A DNA stretch of 64,000 bases from Altererythrobacter epoxidivorans (GTDB lineage Bacteria > Pseudomonadota > Alphaproteobacteria > Sphingomonadales > Sphingomonadaceae): positions 2,387,501 through 2,451,500 of the forward strand of contig NZ_CP012669.1 of assembly GCF_001281485.1 (NCBI RefSeq), read 5' to 3'. Below the pieces are notes generated by a model. The model worked only from the letters and a program-made list of their open reading frames with translations, had not been told where the DNA came from and made no database searches. Of the stretch, positions 18,272 through 27,223 are shown piece after piece; the first letter of the stretch is position 1, and each line of letters begins with the position of its first letter. The position numbers and the translations under genes were made by a program.

Positions 18272-19876
18272 TCAGGCCGAGCGCCTGACACGTTCCGGCA
18301 CTTCCCGAACGGATTCGAGCGCCGCTTTCTGATCCTGAGTCAGTGCACGGGGCTCTTCGGCGGCCGGAACAGCGCTTTCGCGCTGCGGCAGGCTCGCTTC
18401 TGCGCCTTCGTCGCCCGCTTCGTGATATTCTGCGTCCTCGTTGACGCACCAGGTGTCGTAGATCCGCTCTTCGGCAAGGATGTTCTCGACCGTCAGCATG
18501 GCCGTCATCATCGCGTGATCCTGATTGTTGTAGCGGTGCATGCCGTTGCGGCCGACGAGGTGCAGCGACGGATGCTTGGCTTCAAGCTCGCGGCGCATGG
18601 CATCGACATTGGCGGCATAATCTTCGTCATAGACCGGATAGGCCTTTTCCTGCCGCACGACGGCGCCCGACTTCACTTTCTTGCGGTCCACAAGGCCGAG
18701 GATTTCCATCTCGCCGGTGGCAAGGCTGACGAGATCGTCATCCGCCATCGACCACAGGCCATCGCCTTCGAAACAGAAATATTCGAGGCCGACGCAGGCC
18801 ATATCCTCGTCAGGGATCATCTCCGGCGACCAGCTGCGGAAGTTCTGGACGCGGCCGACCTTCACCTTGCTGTCGTGGATATAGATCCAGTTGTCGGGGA
18901 ACAGGTCTTCGCCTTCGACCATCAGGGCGACGGTCAGGAAGTCGCGATATTTGAGTTCATTGGCCTGCAGCGTGCTTTCGGGCAGCGGATGCAGCCGCTT
19001 CGACAGTTCGCGCATCGGCGCAGAGCTGATCGCGTGGCGCGCGCTGATCACCACATCGCCATCCGGACCGCTCGCGCTCATGCGCCAACCGCCCTGGCCA
19101 TCGCTGGCGAGCTGCTTGAGGCCGTGACCCATCAGGACCTGCCCTTTGCCGCTGGCAAGGATCTTGTCGCGCGCAGCTTCCCACATCATGCCCGGGCCAA
19201 GGCGCGGGTAGCGGAAGGTTTCGAGCAGTGTCTTCACCGCCTGCCCGTCGTTGGGCTTCTTGTTGAGGCCGAGGCTGCGCTTCAGGCCATCGACCACCGC
19301 ACCCCAGAGCGAAAGACCCTTGATGCGCTGGGCGGCCCAGTCGGCGCTCATCTCGTTGCAAGGCATGCCCCACACCTTCTCGGTATAGGTCTTGAAGAAG
19401 ATCGAATAGAGCTTGTGGCCGAACTGGTTGGTGGTCCAGTCCTCGAAGCTTTTCACGTCTTTCTTCGGGAACAGCTTGTACTGGAGGTAGCTCGCCATGC
19501 AGACGGTCGAGCGCAGGATGCCGAGGTTCCACAGGGCTTCGAAGGCGCGCAGCGGATAGCTGTAGAACTTGCCCTCGTAGTAGATGCGGCTCATGCGCGG
19601 GCGCTGGATGAAGTCGTCGGGCAGGATCTCGTTCCACAGGTCGACGACGGCTTGCGATTTCGAAAAGAAGCGGTGTCCGCCGATATCGAAGCGATAGCCT
19701 TCGTGTTCGACCGTGCGGCTGATGCCGCCGACATAGGTCGCATCCTTCTCGATAATCGCGACCGACTTGCCCTGCTTCGTCAGCAGATAGCCCGCGGTCA
19801 GCCCTGCCGGACCGGCCCCGATGATCGCCACGTCGACGTCGATGATACCCTGATTGTCGCTCGAACCCTGTGCCAT
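18272..19876 (-). CDS. FAD-dependent oxidoreductase, UDP-galactopyranose mutase/amine oxidase-like
   Basis: A 534-residue flavoprotein. The N-terminal FAD motif is VAIIGAGPAGLTAGYLL, followed by GGISRTVEHEGYRFDIGGHR, which marks the NAD(P)-binding Rossmann/amine oxidase superfamily that includes protoporphyrinogen oxidase and UDP-galactopyranose mutase. The C-terminal FAD contact is in GRNGMHRYNNQDHAM. An acidic tail of about 40 residues follows. A genuine UDP-galactofuranose role is plausible given that GtrA and a GT-C-like protein follow on the same strand about 100 bases downstream, but it is longer than classical Glf (about 380 residues) and the reaction is uncertain. Confidence 0.8.
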   Translation of the reverse strand: MAQGSSDNQGIIDVDVAIIGAGPAGLTAGYLLTKQGKSVAIIEKDATYVGGISRTVEHEGYRFDIGGHRFFSKSQAVVDLWNEILPDDFIQRPRMSRIYYEGKFYSYPLRAFEALWNLGILRSTVCMASYLQYKLFPKKDVKSFEDWTTNQFGHKLYSIFFKTYTEKVWGMPCNEMSADWAAQRIKGLSLWGAVVDGLKRSLGLNKKPNDGQAVKTLLETFRYPRLGPGMMWEAARDKILASGKGQVLMGHGLKQLASDGQGGWRMSASGPDGDVVISARHAISSAPMRELSKRLHPLPESTLQANELKYRDFLTVALMVEGEDLFPDNWIYIHDSKVKVGRVQNFRSWSPEMIPDEDMACVGLEYFCFEGDGLWSMADDDLVSLATGEMEILGLVDRKKVKSGAVVRQEKAYPVYDEDYAANVDAMRRELEAKHPSLHLVGRNGMHRYNNQDHAMMTAMLTVENILAEERIYDTWCVNEDAEYHEAGDEGAEASLPQRESAVPAAEEPRALTQDQKAALESVREVPERVRRSA

Positions 19877-19969
19877 TCGGCCCCCCGTCTGGATTTACCT
19901 TTCGGGGAGTGAAGGAAATTGGTTAGCGAAGCGTAAACAACTGCAATGAATCGCGTAAAATCACGCGCT

Positions 19970-20620
19970 TCAGCCCTGGCGCGCCTCGGGTTTCTCAGCG
20001 AGGAGCTCCGGCCTTTGCAGGCGGGCTGCCAGGCGTGCGAGGTCCGCGAGGGTAAAGGTATCGTCGAACACCAGTCCGTATTCGCCCATCCCGCGCCAGC
20101 GTACCTTGGCGCGCACTTCCGGAAGCTTGTCACCGCCGAGCCTTACGGTCTGGTCGATGGAAAACAGGCCATCGCAGGTAACCCGGGCGCCCTGTTGCGA
20201 GATATTCGATACCGTCCCGACCTGGCGCGTGAGGCCTGCGGTCAAGGTAACGGGAAATTCGATCGACAGCCTGATCGGGCGCTTAGGAAACTGGCCGACT
20301 TCCGAAACCAGCTTCTCGACATCGACAGTCTCGGTAAATTCGAAGCCCGCCTCGCGAACGCGCGACCAGACCTGCTTCATCGCATAGGTCTGACCGCACT
20401 GCAGTTCGAGCACGACCTCTTCGCCATCGGGCATGTCGTGGAACAGGCGCAGGCTCGCCCCGGTCGAAGAAACGTCGCGGATGACGCAGATGAATTCGCC
20501 CTGCGGGCACACCAGCTTCGCGGCCCGGATCAACAGCGTATAGCGCGGTGCGCCGCGCTCTTCGGCGGCTACGTTGTCGTCCTCTTCAGCCTCGACAGGC
20601 CTGGAAGCCGTAAAATCCAT
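19970..20620 (-). CDS. protein with two PilZ domains
   Basis: A 216-residue cytoplasmic protein with two tandem PilZ-like segments. The first spans roughly residues 20-105 (ERGAPRYTLLIRAAKLVC, then IRDVSSTGASLRLFHDM) and the second 115-200 (KRPIRLSIEFPVTL, then VSNISQQGARVTCDG). PilZ domains bind cyclic di-GMP through an RxxxR and a D/NxSxxG motif; here the first has DVSSTG and the second NISQQG, while the Arg motifs are imperfect, so nucleotide binding is not certain. No output domain is fused. It lies next to the FAD protein and downstream of the tRNA-Leu gene. Confidence 0.82.
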   Translation of the reverse strand: MDFTASRPVEAEEDDNVAAEERGAPRYTLLIRAAKLVCPQGEFICVIRDVSSTGASLRLFHDMPDGEEVVLELQCGQTYAMKQVWSRVREAGFEFTETVDVEKLVSEVGQFPKRPIRLSIEFPVTLTAGLTRQVGTVSNISQQGARVTCDGLFSIDQTVRLGGDKLPEVRAKVRWRGMGEYGLVFDDTFTLADLARLAARLQRPELLAEKPEARQG

Positions 20621-20754
20621 TCGCGCTGGTCCCCGTTAGCGCGGCCACAATCAGCCGACCCGAATTGCCCTAAGCTGGCTTTGCTTAAGTCGAGTTCACT
20701 AAGGGGCTAAGGGTTAAAACGGGCCTAATGGCGAAGCCAGAACCGTTATTAGCG

Positions 20755-20839
20755 TGGTGCGGGTGGTGGGACTCGAACCCACACGCCCAAAGGACAGGGG
20801 ATTTTAAGTCCCCGGCGTCTACCATTCCGCCACACCCGC
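20755..20839 (-). tRNA. tRNA-Leu (anticodon UAA)
   Basis: On the minus strand the sequence begins GCGGGTGTGGCGGAATGG and ends in CACCCGC plus discriminator A and an encoded CCA. The acceptor arms pair fully. The anticodon stem-loop GGGGACTTAAAATCCCC gives anticodon TAA, and the long variable arm and 85-base length fit a class II leucine tRNA. It reads UUA codons, which are rare in this G+C-rich genome. Confidence 0.97.
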
Positions 20840-20918
20840 ACACGCGATAGCGCCAATAGCTGCGCGCTACGGGCGGGGCAATCTCGGCAATGAAAGAAGT
20901 CGGTTCGGGAAGGCGCAA

Positions 20919-21200
20919 TCAGTCGTTGTTGAGACGATGACGCATTTCCTTGCCGGCCTTGAAATAGGGCACCCGCTTCGAAGGCACTTCGACAGTTTCG
21001 CCGGTCCGCGGGTTGCGGCCCGTGCGCGCTTCACGCTCGCGGGTCGAAAACGCGCCGAAGCCGCGCAGCTCGACACGGCCGCCCTCTTCCAGCCGCTGCG
21101 ATATTTCCTCGAAGAAAATATCGACAACCTGCTCGATCTCTTCGGAACGAAGTTCGGGATTATCCTTGTGCAGCGCTTGCAGCAATTCGGATCTGATCAT
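20919..21200 (-). CDS. ihfB: integration host factor subunit beta
   Basis: A 93-residue HU/IHF-family DNA-bending protein: MIRSELLQALHKDNPELRS, VDIFFEEISQRLEEGGRVE, and the DNA-contacting beta arm FGAFSTREREARTGRNPRTG with the intercalating Pro in NPRTGE. The MIRSELL start and the sequence fit the beta subunit rather than HU or IHF-alpha. IHF bends DNA at specific sites in transcription, replication and recombination. The ATG at 21200 follows GGGAGAGTG; a longer reading frame upstream is not supported. Located between a GntR gene and tRNA-Leu. Confidence 0.95.
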   Translation of the reverse strand: MIRSELLQALHKDNPELRSEEIEQVVDIFFEEISQRLEEGGRVELRGFGAFSTREREARTGRNPRTGETVEVPSKRVPYFKAGKEMRHRLNND

Positions 21201-21384
21201 GACACTCTCCCGACCGCAAAGACCCAATTGCGATCGCCACACCAAGATTTGCGCATGTTTATCAAGCCGCCAGATCCCGATGGTCGGCCTAAACGCGTGA
21301 ATGCATGGTGCCAGAGCCGACCGCTCTTCGCAACTGCGCGAGCGGAAAAAACGCAACTTTAATTATGAGGCTGTCAGTCGGCTA

Positions 21385-21720
21385 TTAGCCAGCGTTTTCA
21401 AGGAGATCGGCTGGATCGATGCCCAGCCGCTGCATCCGTTCCGCAATTTCCGGCCATTCTTCCATTAGAAATTGCTCACGTTCGCGCGCCCGCAGGCGTT
21501 CGGCAGCTCCTTTGACGACATACATGCCGACTCCGCGCTGCACCTCTACCAGGCCATCGTTTTGAAATTGCTGGTAAGCTTTGGCGACAGTCAGTGGATT
21601 GGCACCCTGTTCGGCGGCCAGCGCGCGGACAGAAGGCAGCATTGCCCCTTCGGGATAGACGCCTTCGATGATCGAGGCTGCGATCTGGTCGCGCAATTTC
21701 AGGTATACCGGTCTGCTCAT
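21385..21720 (-). CDS. GntR family regulator, YtrA subfamily
   Basis: A 111-residue repressor-like protein: the N-terminal winged helix PVYLKLRDQIAASIIEG, LPSVRALAAEQGANPLTVAKAYQ and the wing LVEVQRGVGMYVV, followed by only a short helical tail. This architecture without a large effector domain is the YtrA subfamily, which usually controls ABC transporter or membrane-stress genes located beside it. The start at 21720 is chosen because AGGGACAG sits just upstream and MSRPVYLKL is the family N-terminus. No ABC genes adjoin it here, so its targets lie elsewhere or it controls only itself. Confidence 0.9.
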   Translation of the reverse strand: MSRPVYLKLRDQIAASIIEGVYPEGAMLPSVRALAAEQGANPLTVAKAYQQFQNDGLVEVQRGVGMYVVKGAAERLRAREREQFLMEEWPEIAERMQRLGIDPADLLENAG

Positions 21721-21753
21721 GTCTGTCCCTAGTGTCTGGCCCCCGCCAAGGTG

Positions 21754-21778
21754 CATCAGTGCCATAATACACCAGTGC
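21754..21778 (-). promoter_or_regulatory. direct repeats upstream of the GntR gene
   Basis: On the minus strand GCACTGGTG and GCACTGATG occur 16 bases apart, 34-58 bases before the GntR start, flanking an A/T-rich TATTATG. They could be an autoregulatory operator. This is only a sequence observation. Confidence 0.3.
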
Positions 21779-21907
21779 GCGTCAAGTTCCCGTTAGCCGT
21801 CCCCCAGAACGGTTACGCCTGAAACTAAGGCTTCACACAGGCGAAACAGACGTTAGGTTGCGCCGCTTGAACGCCGTAAACCGGCCAGAACAACGGGATA
21901 GCATTGC

Positions 21908-23539
21908 ATGAAAGATATGGCTTTGTGGAACGAAGGGGATTGGATCGCCGCCATCGCGGTTGTCGTCCTCGGACTGTTCCTCGCAACCGGCGCCAAGATC
22001 GCCGTCCAGAAGGAACCTGAGTTCGCAGGCCACCCCAAGGGCCTCTACATGCTCTTCTTCGCCGAAATGTGGGAGCGTTTCTCATATTACGGCATGCGCG
22101 CACTGCTGATTTTCTACCTGACCCAGCACTGGCTTTTCAGCGACGGGCAGTCGACGCTGATCTACGGCGCCTACACCAGCCTTGTTTACATCACGCCGGT
22201 CCTCGGCGGATGGGCGGCCGACCGTTACCTCGGCCAGCGCAAGGCCGTGCTGTTCGGCGGCATCCTGCTGGCGCTCGGCCACGGCTTCATGGCCGTCGAA
22301 GGTGTCGGCGGGCAGAGCGACCCGACGATCAACGTCTTCTGGTTCGCGCTCGCGCTGATCATCGTCGGCTCCGGCTTCCTGAAGGCGAACATCTCGGTGA
22401 TGGTGGGTCAGCTCTACAGCCTGACCGACCTGCGCCGCGACGGTGCCTATACCATCTTCTACATGGGCATTAACGCAGGTGCCGCATTCGGCGTGATCCT
22501 CGCCGGTTATCTCGGCCAGACGCTGGGCTGGGCCTACGGCTTCGGCCTCGCCGGCATCGGCATGCTCGCCGGCCTCGTGGTTTTCGTGCTCGGCAAGAAG
22601 GTCCTGCTCGGCGCAGGCGAACCGCCCGCACCGCTCGCCCGTTCGAAGGAACTGGCAGTTTATGGCGCAGGCGTGGCATCGGTCGCGGTCATGTGGGCAC
22701 TGGTCCAGTATGTCGACGTCATCCAGTCGCTGCTGATCGTCTCGGGCCTTGCATTGCTGGGTTACGTGCTGTTCCAGGCATTCAAGCTGCCCAAGGAGCC
22801 GCGCGAGCGCATCTTCGCAATCCTGTTCCTCGTCGCCCTGAACCCGCTGTTCTGGGGCCTGTTCGAGCAGGCAGGCGGCAGCCTCAACCTCTACACCGAC
22901 CGTTACGTCTCCATCGGCGACGTCCCGGCATCGGTGTTCCAGTCGATCAACTCGATCTACATCATCCTGTTCGCACCGGTCTTCGCGGCGGTCTGGGCCT
23001 ATCTGGGCCGCAAGGGGCTGGAGCCTTCCGCGCCTGCCAAGTTCGCACTGGCGCTGTTCCAGGTCGGCCTCGGCTTCCTCATCTTCGTATGGGGCGCCAA
23101 TTCGGTCGGTCCGGAAGTGGCAACGCCGGTCCTGTTCGTATTCCTGATCTACCTGCTGCACACCACTGGCGAGCTCTGCCTCAGCCCGGTCGGCCTTTCG
23201 GCGATGAACCGCCTGGCACCGGGTTTCATGGCCTCGCTCATCATGGGCGCATGGTTCTACATGTCGGCAGTCGGCAACTTCGTCGCCGGCAAGATCGGTG
23301 AAGCAACCGGCGGCGAAAGCGGCGAGATGACCAAGGGCGCGGTGCTCGACATCTACAACCAGATCGGCTGGGTCGCGATCGGCGTCGGCGCGGTCGTGCT
23401 GGCACTGAGCCCGCTGGTAAAGAAGTGGATGCACCTCGACACGCTCAAGGACGACAGCGTCGGCGACGACCTGCTCGGCCAGACCGAAGGGCCCGGGGAA
23501 GCACAGGGCGCAGGCGTCCACCCGGCGACCAAGGGTTAA
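21908..23539 (+). CDS. POT family proton-coupled oligopeptide transporter
   Basis: A 543-residue inner-membrane transporter with about 14 hydrophobic helices. The POT signature EMWERFSYYGMRALL (ExxERFxYY) is near residue 50 and the PTR2 motif FYMGINAGAAFGV near residue 184. POT proteins import di- and tripeptides with protons. The ATG at 21908 gives an N-terminal hydrophobic helix before the signature. A strong terminator follows the stop. The two exported amidohydrolases downstream could act on peptides or related compounds, but they are separated from this gene by that terminator. Confidence 0.95.
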   Translation: MKDMALWNEGDWIAAIAVVVLGLFLATGAKIAVQKEPEFAGHPKGLYMLFFAEMWERFSYYGMRALLIFYLTQHWLFSDGQSTLIYGAYTSLVYITPVLGGWAADRYLGQRKAVLFGGILLALGHGFMAVEGVGGQSDPTINVFWFALALIIVGSGFLKANISVMVGQLYSLTDLRRDGAYTIFYMGINAGAAFGVILAGYLGQTLGWAYGFGLAGIGMLAGLVVFVLGKKVLLGAGEPPAPLARSKELAVYGAGVASVAVMWALVQYVDVIQSLLIVSGLALLGYVLFQAFKLPKEPRERIFAILFLVALNPLFWGLFEQAGGSLNLYTDRYVSIGDVPASVFQSINSIYIILFAPVFAAVWAYLGRKGLEPSAPAKFALALFQVGLGFLIFVWGANSVGPEVATPVLFVFLIYLLHTTGELCLSPVGLSAMNRLAPGFMASLIMGAWFYMSAVGNFVAGKIGEATGGESGEMTKGAVLDIYNQIGWVAIGVGAVVLALSPLVKKWMHLDTLKDDSVGDDLLGQTEGPGEAQGAGVHPATKG

Positions 23540-23553
23540 GCCCGATCACGAAG

Positions 23554-23588
23554 GGGCGCGGGGATCGATCCTCGCGCCCTTTTCTTTT
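23554..23588 (+). terminator. Rho-independent terminator after the POT transporter gene
   Basis: GGGCGCG pairs with CGCGCCC, with an inner GGATC/GATCC continuation separated by one G-T pair, and the hairpin is followed at once by TTTTCTTTT. It begins 14 bases after the transporter stop codon and ends 18 bases before the next gene. Confidence 0.9.
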
Positions 23589-23606
23589 GCACAAACGAAG
23601 GAACGG

Positions 23607-24995
23607 ATGGATTCGATGGGGGCATTGAAGAGTATAACCCTGGCGGCAGGGGCGGCATTCGTGCTGGCAGGTTGCGCGACCGACAGCAGCGCTTCGGGCG
23701 ACACGGTTGCCAGCGCTTCGACGGCAGCGACAGACACTGCGGCGCCTTTCCCATCGACCTACAAGCCCTATCCCTCGGTCGAGACCCTGATCATTCCCGT
23801 GACCGTCTATGACGGACGTGGCGGCGGCTGGGACAATGGCTGGGTCCACATGAAGGACGGCAAGATCGTCGAGGTAGGCGGTCCGACCTCCATGCCGCCC
23901 GATGTCGAACGCGTCGTCGATGGCACAGGAAAGGTGGTCACGCCGGGCATCATCGATATTCACTCGCACCTCGGCGATTACCCATCGCCCGGCGTGGCCG
24001 CACATTCCGACGGCAACGAAGCGACCAGCCCGACGACACCCGACGTCTGGGCCGAACATTCGGTCTGGCCGCAGGACCCAGGATTTACCCGCGCACTCGC
24101 CAATGGCGGTGTGACCGCGCTGCAGGTGCTCCCCGGTTCGGCAAACCTGATGGGCGGTCGTTCGGCGACGCTCAAGAACGTGCCCAGCCGCACGGTGCAG
24201 GGGATGAAGTTCCCGGGCGCCCCCTACGGTTTCAAGATGGCATGCGGCGAAAATCCCAAGCGGGTTTACGGTGGCAAGGGGCGCCAGCCTTCGACCCGCA
24301 TGGGCAACTTTGCGGTCAATCGCCAGACCTGGCTCGACGCAAAGAGCTATGACGGCAAGAAGCGCGACCTCGGCAAGGAGACGCTGAAAGGCGTGCTCGA
24401 CGGCGAAATCCTTGTTCACAACCACTGCTACCGCGCCGACGAGATGGCGCTGGTGATCGATATGGCCAAGGAAATGGGCTACAAGGTCACCGCCTTCCAC
24501 CATGCTGTCGAAAGCTACAAGATCGGCGACCTGCTGCGCGAAAACGACGTTTGCAGCGCAGTCTGGGCCGACTGGTACGGCTTCAAGATGGAAGCTTACG
24601 ACGGCATTCCCGAAAATGCGGCCCTGATCCACAACGCGGGCGCCTGCGTCGTCATCCATTCGGATGATGCGAACGGGATCCAGCGTCTCAACCAGGAAGC
24701 GGCGAAGGCCCAGGCCTCGGGTCGCCGCATGGGCATCGACATTCCCGATGCCGAGGTGATCTCCTGGATCACCTACAACCCTGCAAAGGCAATGGGCATC
24801 GAAGCGATGACCGGCAGCCTCGAACCCGGCAAGATGGCCGACGTCGTGCTGTGGAACGGCGATCCGTTGTCGGTCTATTCGCGGCCGGAGAAAGTCTGGG
24901 TCGACGGCGCGCTACTGTTCGATGCGATGGATCGGAAGCGCCGTCCGGTGAGCGATTTCGAGCTCGGCCAGCCCGGTGAAGGAGACGTGAAATGA
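23607..24995 (+). CDS. amidohydrolase family lipoprotein (metal site intact)
   Basis: A 462-residue exported amidohydrolase. The N-terminus is a lipoprotein signal (lipobox VLAGC). The TIM-barrel metal ligands are visible: H119 and H121 in IIDIHSHLG, His in LVHNHCYRADE, H298/H299 in TAFHHAVES, and the metal Asp region in VIHSDDANG (H351, D353). The C-terminal small beta domain ends with ADVVLWNGDPLSVYS. The family hydrolyses amide or related bonds, often imidazolone-propionase-like or peptide-type substrates; the substrate is unknown. The ATG at 23607 follows AAGGAA. Its stop overlaps the start of a second, degenerate amidohydrolase. Confidence 0.9.
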   Translation: MDSMGALKSITLAAGAAFVLAGCATDSSASGDTVASASTAATDTAAPFPSTYKPYPSVETLIIPVTVYDGRGGGWDNGWVHMKDGKIVEVGGPTSMPPDVERVVDGTGKVVTPGIIDIHSHLGDYPSPGVAAHSDGNEATSPTTPDVWAEHSVWPQDPGFTRALANGGVTALQVLPGSANLMGGRSATLKNVPSRTVQGMKFPGAPYGFKMACGENPKRVYGGKGRQPSTRMGNFAVNRQTWLDAKSYDGKKRDLGKETLKGVLDGEILVHNHCYRADEMALVIDMAKEMGYKVTAFHHAVESYKIGDLLRENDVCSAVWADWYGFKMEAYDGIPENAALIHNAGACVVIHSDDANGIQRLNQEAAKAQASGRRMGIDIPDAEVISWITYNPAKAMGIEAMTGSLEPGKMADVVLWNGDPLSVYSRPEKVWVDGALLFDAMDRKRRPVSDFELGQPGEGDVK

Positions 24996-26281
24996 AGCGC
25001 CTCCTGACACTCGCCGCCAGCGCACTGGCGCTCGCTGCAACGCCGCTCGCCGCGCAGGACGTCGCGATCAGCGGTGTCACCGTTGCCAAGGGTGACGGAT
25101 CGGAACCGATCGCCAACGGCGCGGTCGTCATCCGTTCGGGCAAGGTTGTTTACGCCGGACCGGCCGACCAGATGCCGGCAGTCCCGATGCAGCTAGTCCA
25201 GGCACCGCCTGATACATGGGTCACGCCCGGTCTCGTCGCGGCAGTCACCTCGCTCGGCCTGTGGGACGTCGGCGCAGTGACCGAGAGCAACGACACCTCT
25301 GCCGGTAAATCGCCGTTCAACGCCGCGCTCGACGTGACGCCGGCGATCAACCCGTCGTCGCAGCACATCGCGATCAGCCGGGCGGGCGGCATCACCCGCG
25401 CGCTCGTCCAGGGCGGTTCCGCCGGTGCGATCTTCGCAGGGCAGGGCGCGATCATCGACCTTGGTGCAGATACGGACGCGGTGCGCGTCCCCCGCGCGTT
25501 CCAGAAGGTCGTCCTCGGTGAAGCGGGCGCGCAGATTTCGGGCGGCAGCCGTACGGCGACCCATGTCGCTCTGCGCAATGCCATGATCGAGGCGCAGGCC
25601 TATGCCAATGGCCGCTGGGACGGTGCCGATGCCCTGCTGACGCGGGCCGATGCCGAGGCGCTGGGCAAGGTCATCAGCGGCAGGCAGAAACTGCTGGTGG
25701 CGGCCGATCGCGCATCCGACATCCGCGAAGTCATCGCGCTGAAGCGCGAGTTTCCGAAGCTCGACATCGTGCTCCTCGGCGCGAACGAAGGCTGGCTGGT
25801 AGCGCGCGAGATCGCCGCATCGGGCATCCCCGTGATCGCCAATGCCCTAGTCGATCTGCCGTCGAGTTTCGACCAGCTGGCCGCAACGCAGAGCAATATC
25901 GGGCGCATGGCTGCGGCAGGCGTCAAGCTGGCGATCAACGCCGATGCGATGGAACAACCGCGCTATCTCGCGCAGTTCGCCGGCAATCTGGTGGGCCTGC
26001 AGAAGATACCCGGTGCCGCCGGCCTGAGCTGGGGAGAGGCGCTGGCGGCGATCACGTCGAAACCGGCAGAGATCATCGGCCTGAATGATGCGGGCGTGCT
26101 GCGCCCCGGTGCGGTGGGCGACCTGGTGATCTGGGACGGCGATCCGCTGGAAGTGTCGAGCGCGCCGGTGCAGGTCTATATCGACGGGGTCAGGCAACCG
26201 CTCGACAACCACCAGACGCGCCTGCGCGAGCGTTACCGCGATCTCGACGAGAGCGACCTGCCCAAGGCTTACGACTGGTAA
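24992..26281 (+). CDS. exported amidohydrolase-like protein lacking the metal-binding His pair
   Basis: A 429-residue protein with a Sec signal (MKRLLTLAASALALAATPLAAQ). It has the amidohydrolase frame: N-terminal beta strands, WVTPGLVAAVTSLGL where the HxH motif should be, KPAEIIGLNDAGVLRPGAVGDLVIWDGDP at the end. The two His of the HxH motif are replaced (Val and Ser), and no other His-rich barrel motifs are seen, so the usual binuclear metal site is absent. I infer a non-catalytic partner of the preceding lipoprotein amidohydrolase, with which it shares a 4-base ATGA overlap. Possibly the two form a heterodimer in the periplasm. Confidence 0.85.
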   Translation: MKRLLTLAASALALAATPLAAQDVAISGVTVAKGDGSEPIANGAVVIRSGKVVYAGPADQMPAVPMQLVQAPPDTWVTPGLVAAVTSLGLWDVGAVTESNDTSAGKSPFNAALDVTPAINPSSQHIAISRAGGITRALVQGGSAGAIFAGQGAIIDLGADTDAVRVPRAFQKVVLGEAGAQISGGSRTATHVALRNAMIEAQAYANGRWDGADALLTRADAEALGKVISGRQKLLVAADRASDIREVIALKREFPKLDIVLLGANEGWLVAREIAASGIPVIANALVDLPSSFDQLAATQSNIGRMAAAGVKLAINADAMEQPRYLAQFAGNLVGLQKIPGAAGLSWGEALAAITSKPAEIIGLNDAGVLRPGAVGDLVIWDGDPLEVSSAPVQVYIDGVRQPLDNHQTRLRERYRDLDESDLPKAYDW

Positions 26282-26346
26282 CCGCCTCCATTTGTCGTGC
26301 AAATCGCGGCGTGCTGTGCTCTCTTCTTTGCTGAGGGAGGATAGTG

Positions 26347-27027
26347 ATGGACGATACACTGGTTGAACTGGTCGCGGCGAATGTGACCTTTGTCGGCATG
26401 CATTTCGTCATGTCGCATCCCCTGCGGGCGACAATGGTGCGCATTTTCGGCGAGAAGCTGTTTCCGGCCGTCTATTCGCTCGTCAGCTTCGCGACGCTGG
26501 CCTGGGTCTATTTCGCGTTCACGGCGACGCCATCGTTCGACCTGCCGGGCAGCGGCGAGATCGGCTGGATCGTCGCCACGGTGATCATGCTTCCGGCGAT
26601 GGTGCTGTTTGCAGGCTCTTTCGCGGGCAATCCGGCGCTCCCCGCCCCGGGGGCCGAGAAGCTGGCGTCGAAGGAACCGAACGGCGTATTCAAGGTCACA
26701 CGGCACCCCATGATGTGGGCGTTCGGCCTGTGGGCGCTGTCGCACATCGTCCTGTTCTGGAGCTGGCGCACCATGATCACCGCGATTGCGATGGGCTTTC
26801 TCGCGCTAGTCGGTGCGCATATGCAGGACCGCAAGAAAGAGGTCCTGATGGGCGAGGCGTGGGGACAGTGGGAGGCGAAGACCAGCTACTGGCCGCGCTG
26901 GGGCAAGCTGTTTGGCGTCGGCGCGATCTGGTGGATTGCCGGAACGGTGCTGTGGCTCGGCTTCACCTATGGCCACATCCATGCAGGCGGCATTCCGGCA
27001 GGCATCTGGCGCTGGGTCGGGGTCTGA
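26347..27027 (+). CDS. NnrU family membrane protein
   Basis: A 226-residue polytopic protein with about six helices. The conserved NnrU features are present: N-terminal FVGMHFVMSHPLRATMVRIF and central VFKVTRHPMMWAFGLWALSH. NnrU was first named in denitrification clusters, but the family is related to membrane methyltransferase/15-cis-zeta-carotene isomerase-like proteins and has no settled role. No denitrification genes are nearby. The ATG at 26347 follows GAGGGAGGA; a GTG three bases earlier is less likely. It is 65 bases after the amidohydrolase pair. Confidence 0.88.
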   Translation: MDDTLVELVAANVTFVGMHFVMSHPLRATMVRIFGEKLFPAVYSLVSFATLAWVYFAFTATPSFDLPGSGEIGWIVATVIMLPAMVLFAGSFAGNPALPAPGAEKLASKEPNGVFKVTRHPMMWAFGLWALSHIVLFWSWRTMITAIAMGFLALVGAHMQDRKKEVLMGEAWGQWEAKTSYWPRWGKLFGVGAIWWIAGTVLWLGFTYGHIHAGGIPAGIWRWVGV

Positions 27028-27223
27028 CCGCCCTAAGGTAGCGACGCGGTAGGGTAACCAAATCCTACGCGATGGAACACATGGAACACAGTCCATGCGG
27101 CCAAAAACGCCTGCTTTCCGCGGATCCCGACGGTTTGAAAGAGCGGCAGCCAATCTAGCCCGACGCCGCGCTGTAGGACAGACCCGCCCTCAAGCAGCTT
27201 AGCGGTAGGGCGACAAGAACGTC

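Noticed and set aside
18005..19912. 635-codon plus-strand frame opposite the FAD oxidoreductase
   Set aside because: The opposite strand encodes a recognisable flavoprotein; the plus frame shows no domain and is a GC-rich shadow.
20755..20839. tRNA-Leu as an integration site for a mobile element
   Set aside because: No integrase, no direct repeat of the tRNA 3' end and no compositional break were seen; neighbours are housekeeping genes.
27028..27223. Direct repeat GGAACACA twice and CATGGA/TCCATG pair in the gap between NnrU and the crotonase
   Set aside because: Short arms and no relation to a start codon; most likely chance, and no RNA gene or reading frame could be supported there.
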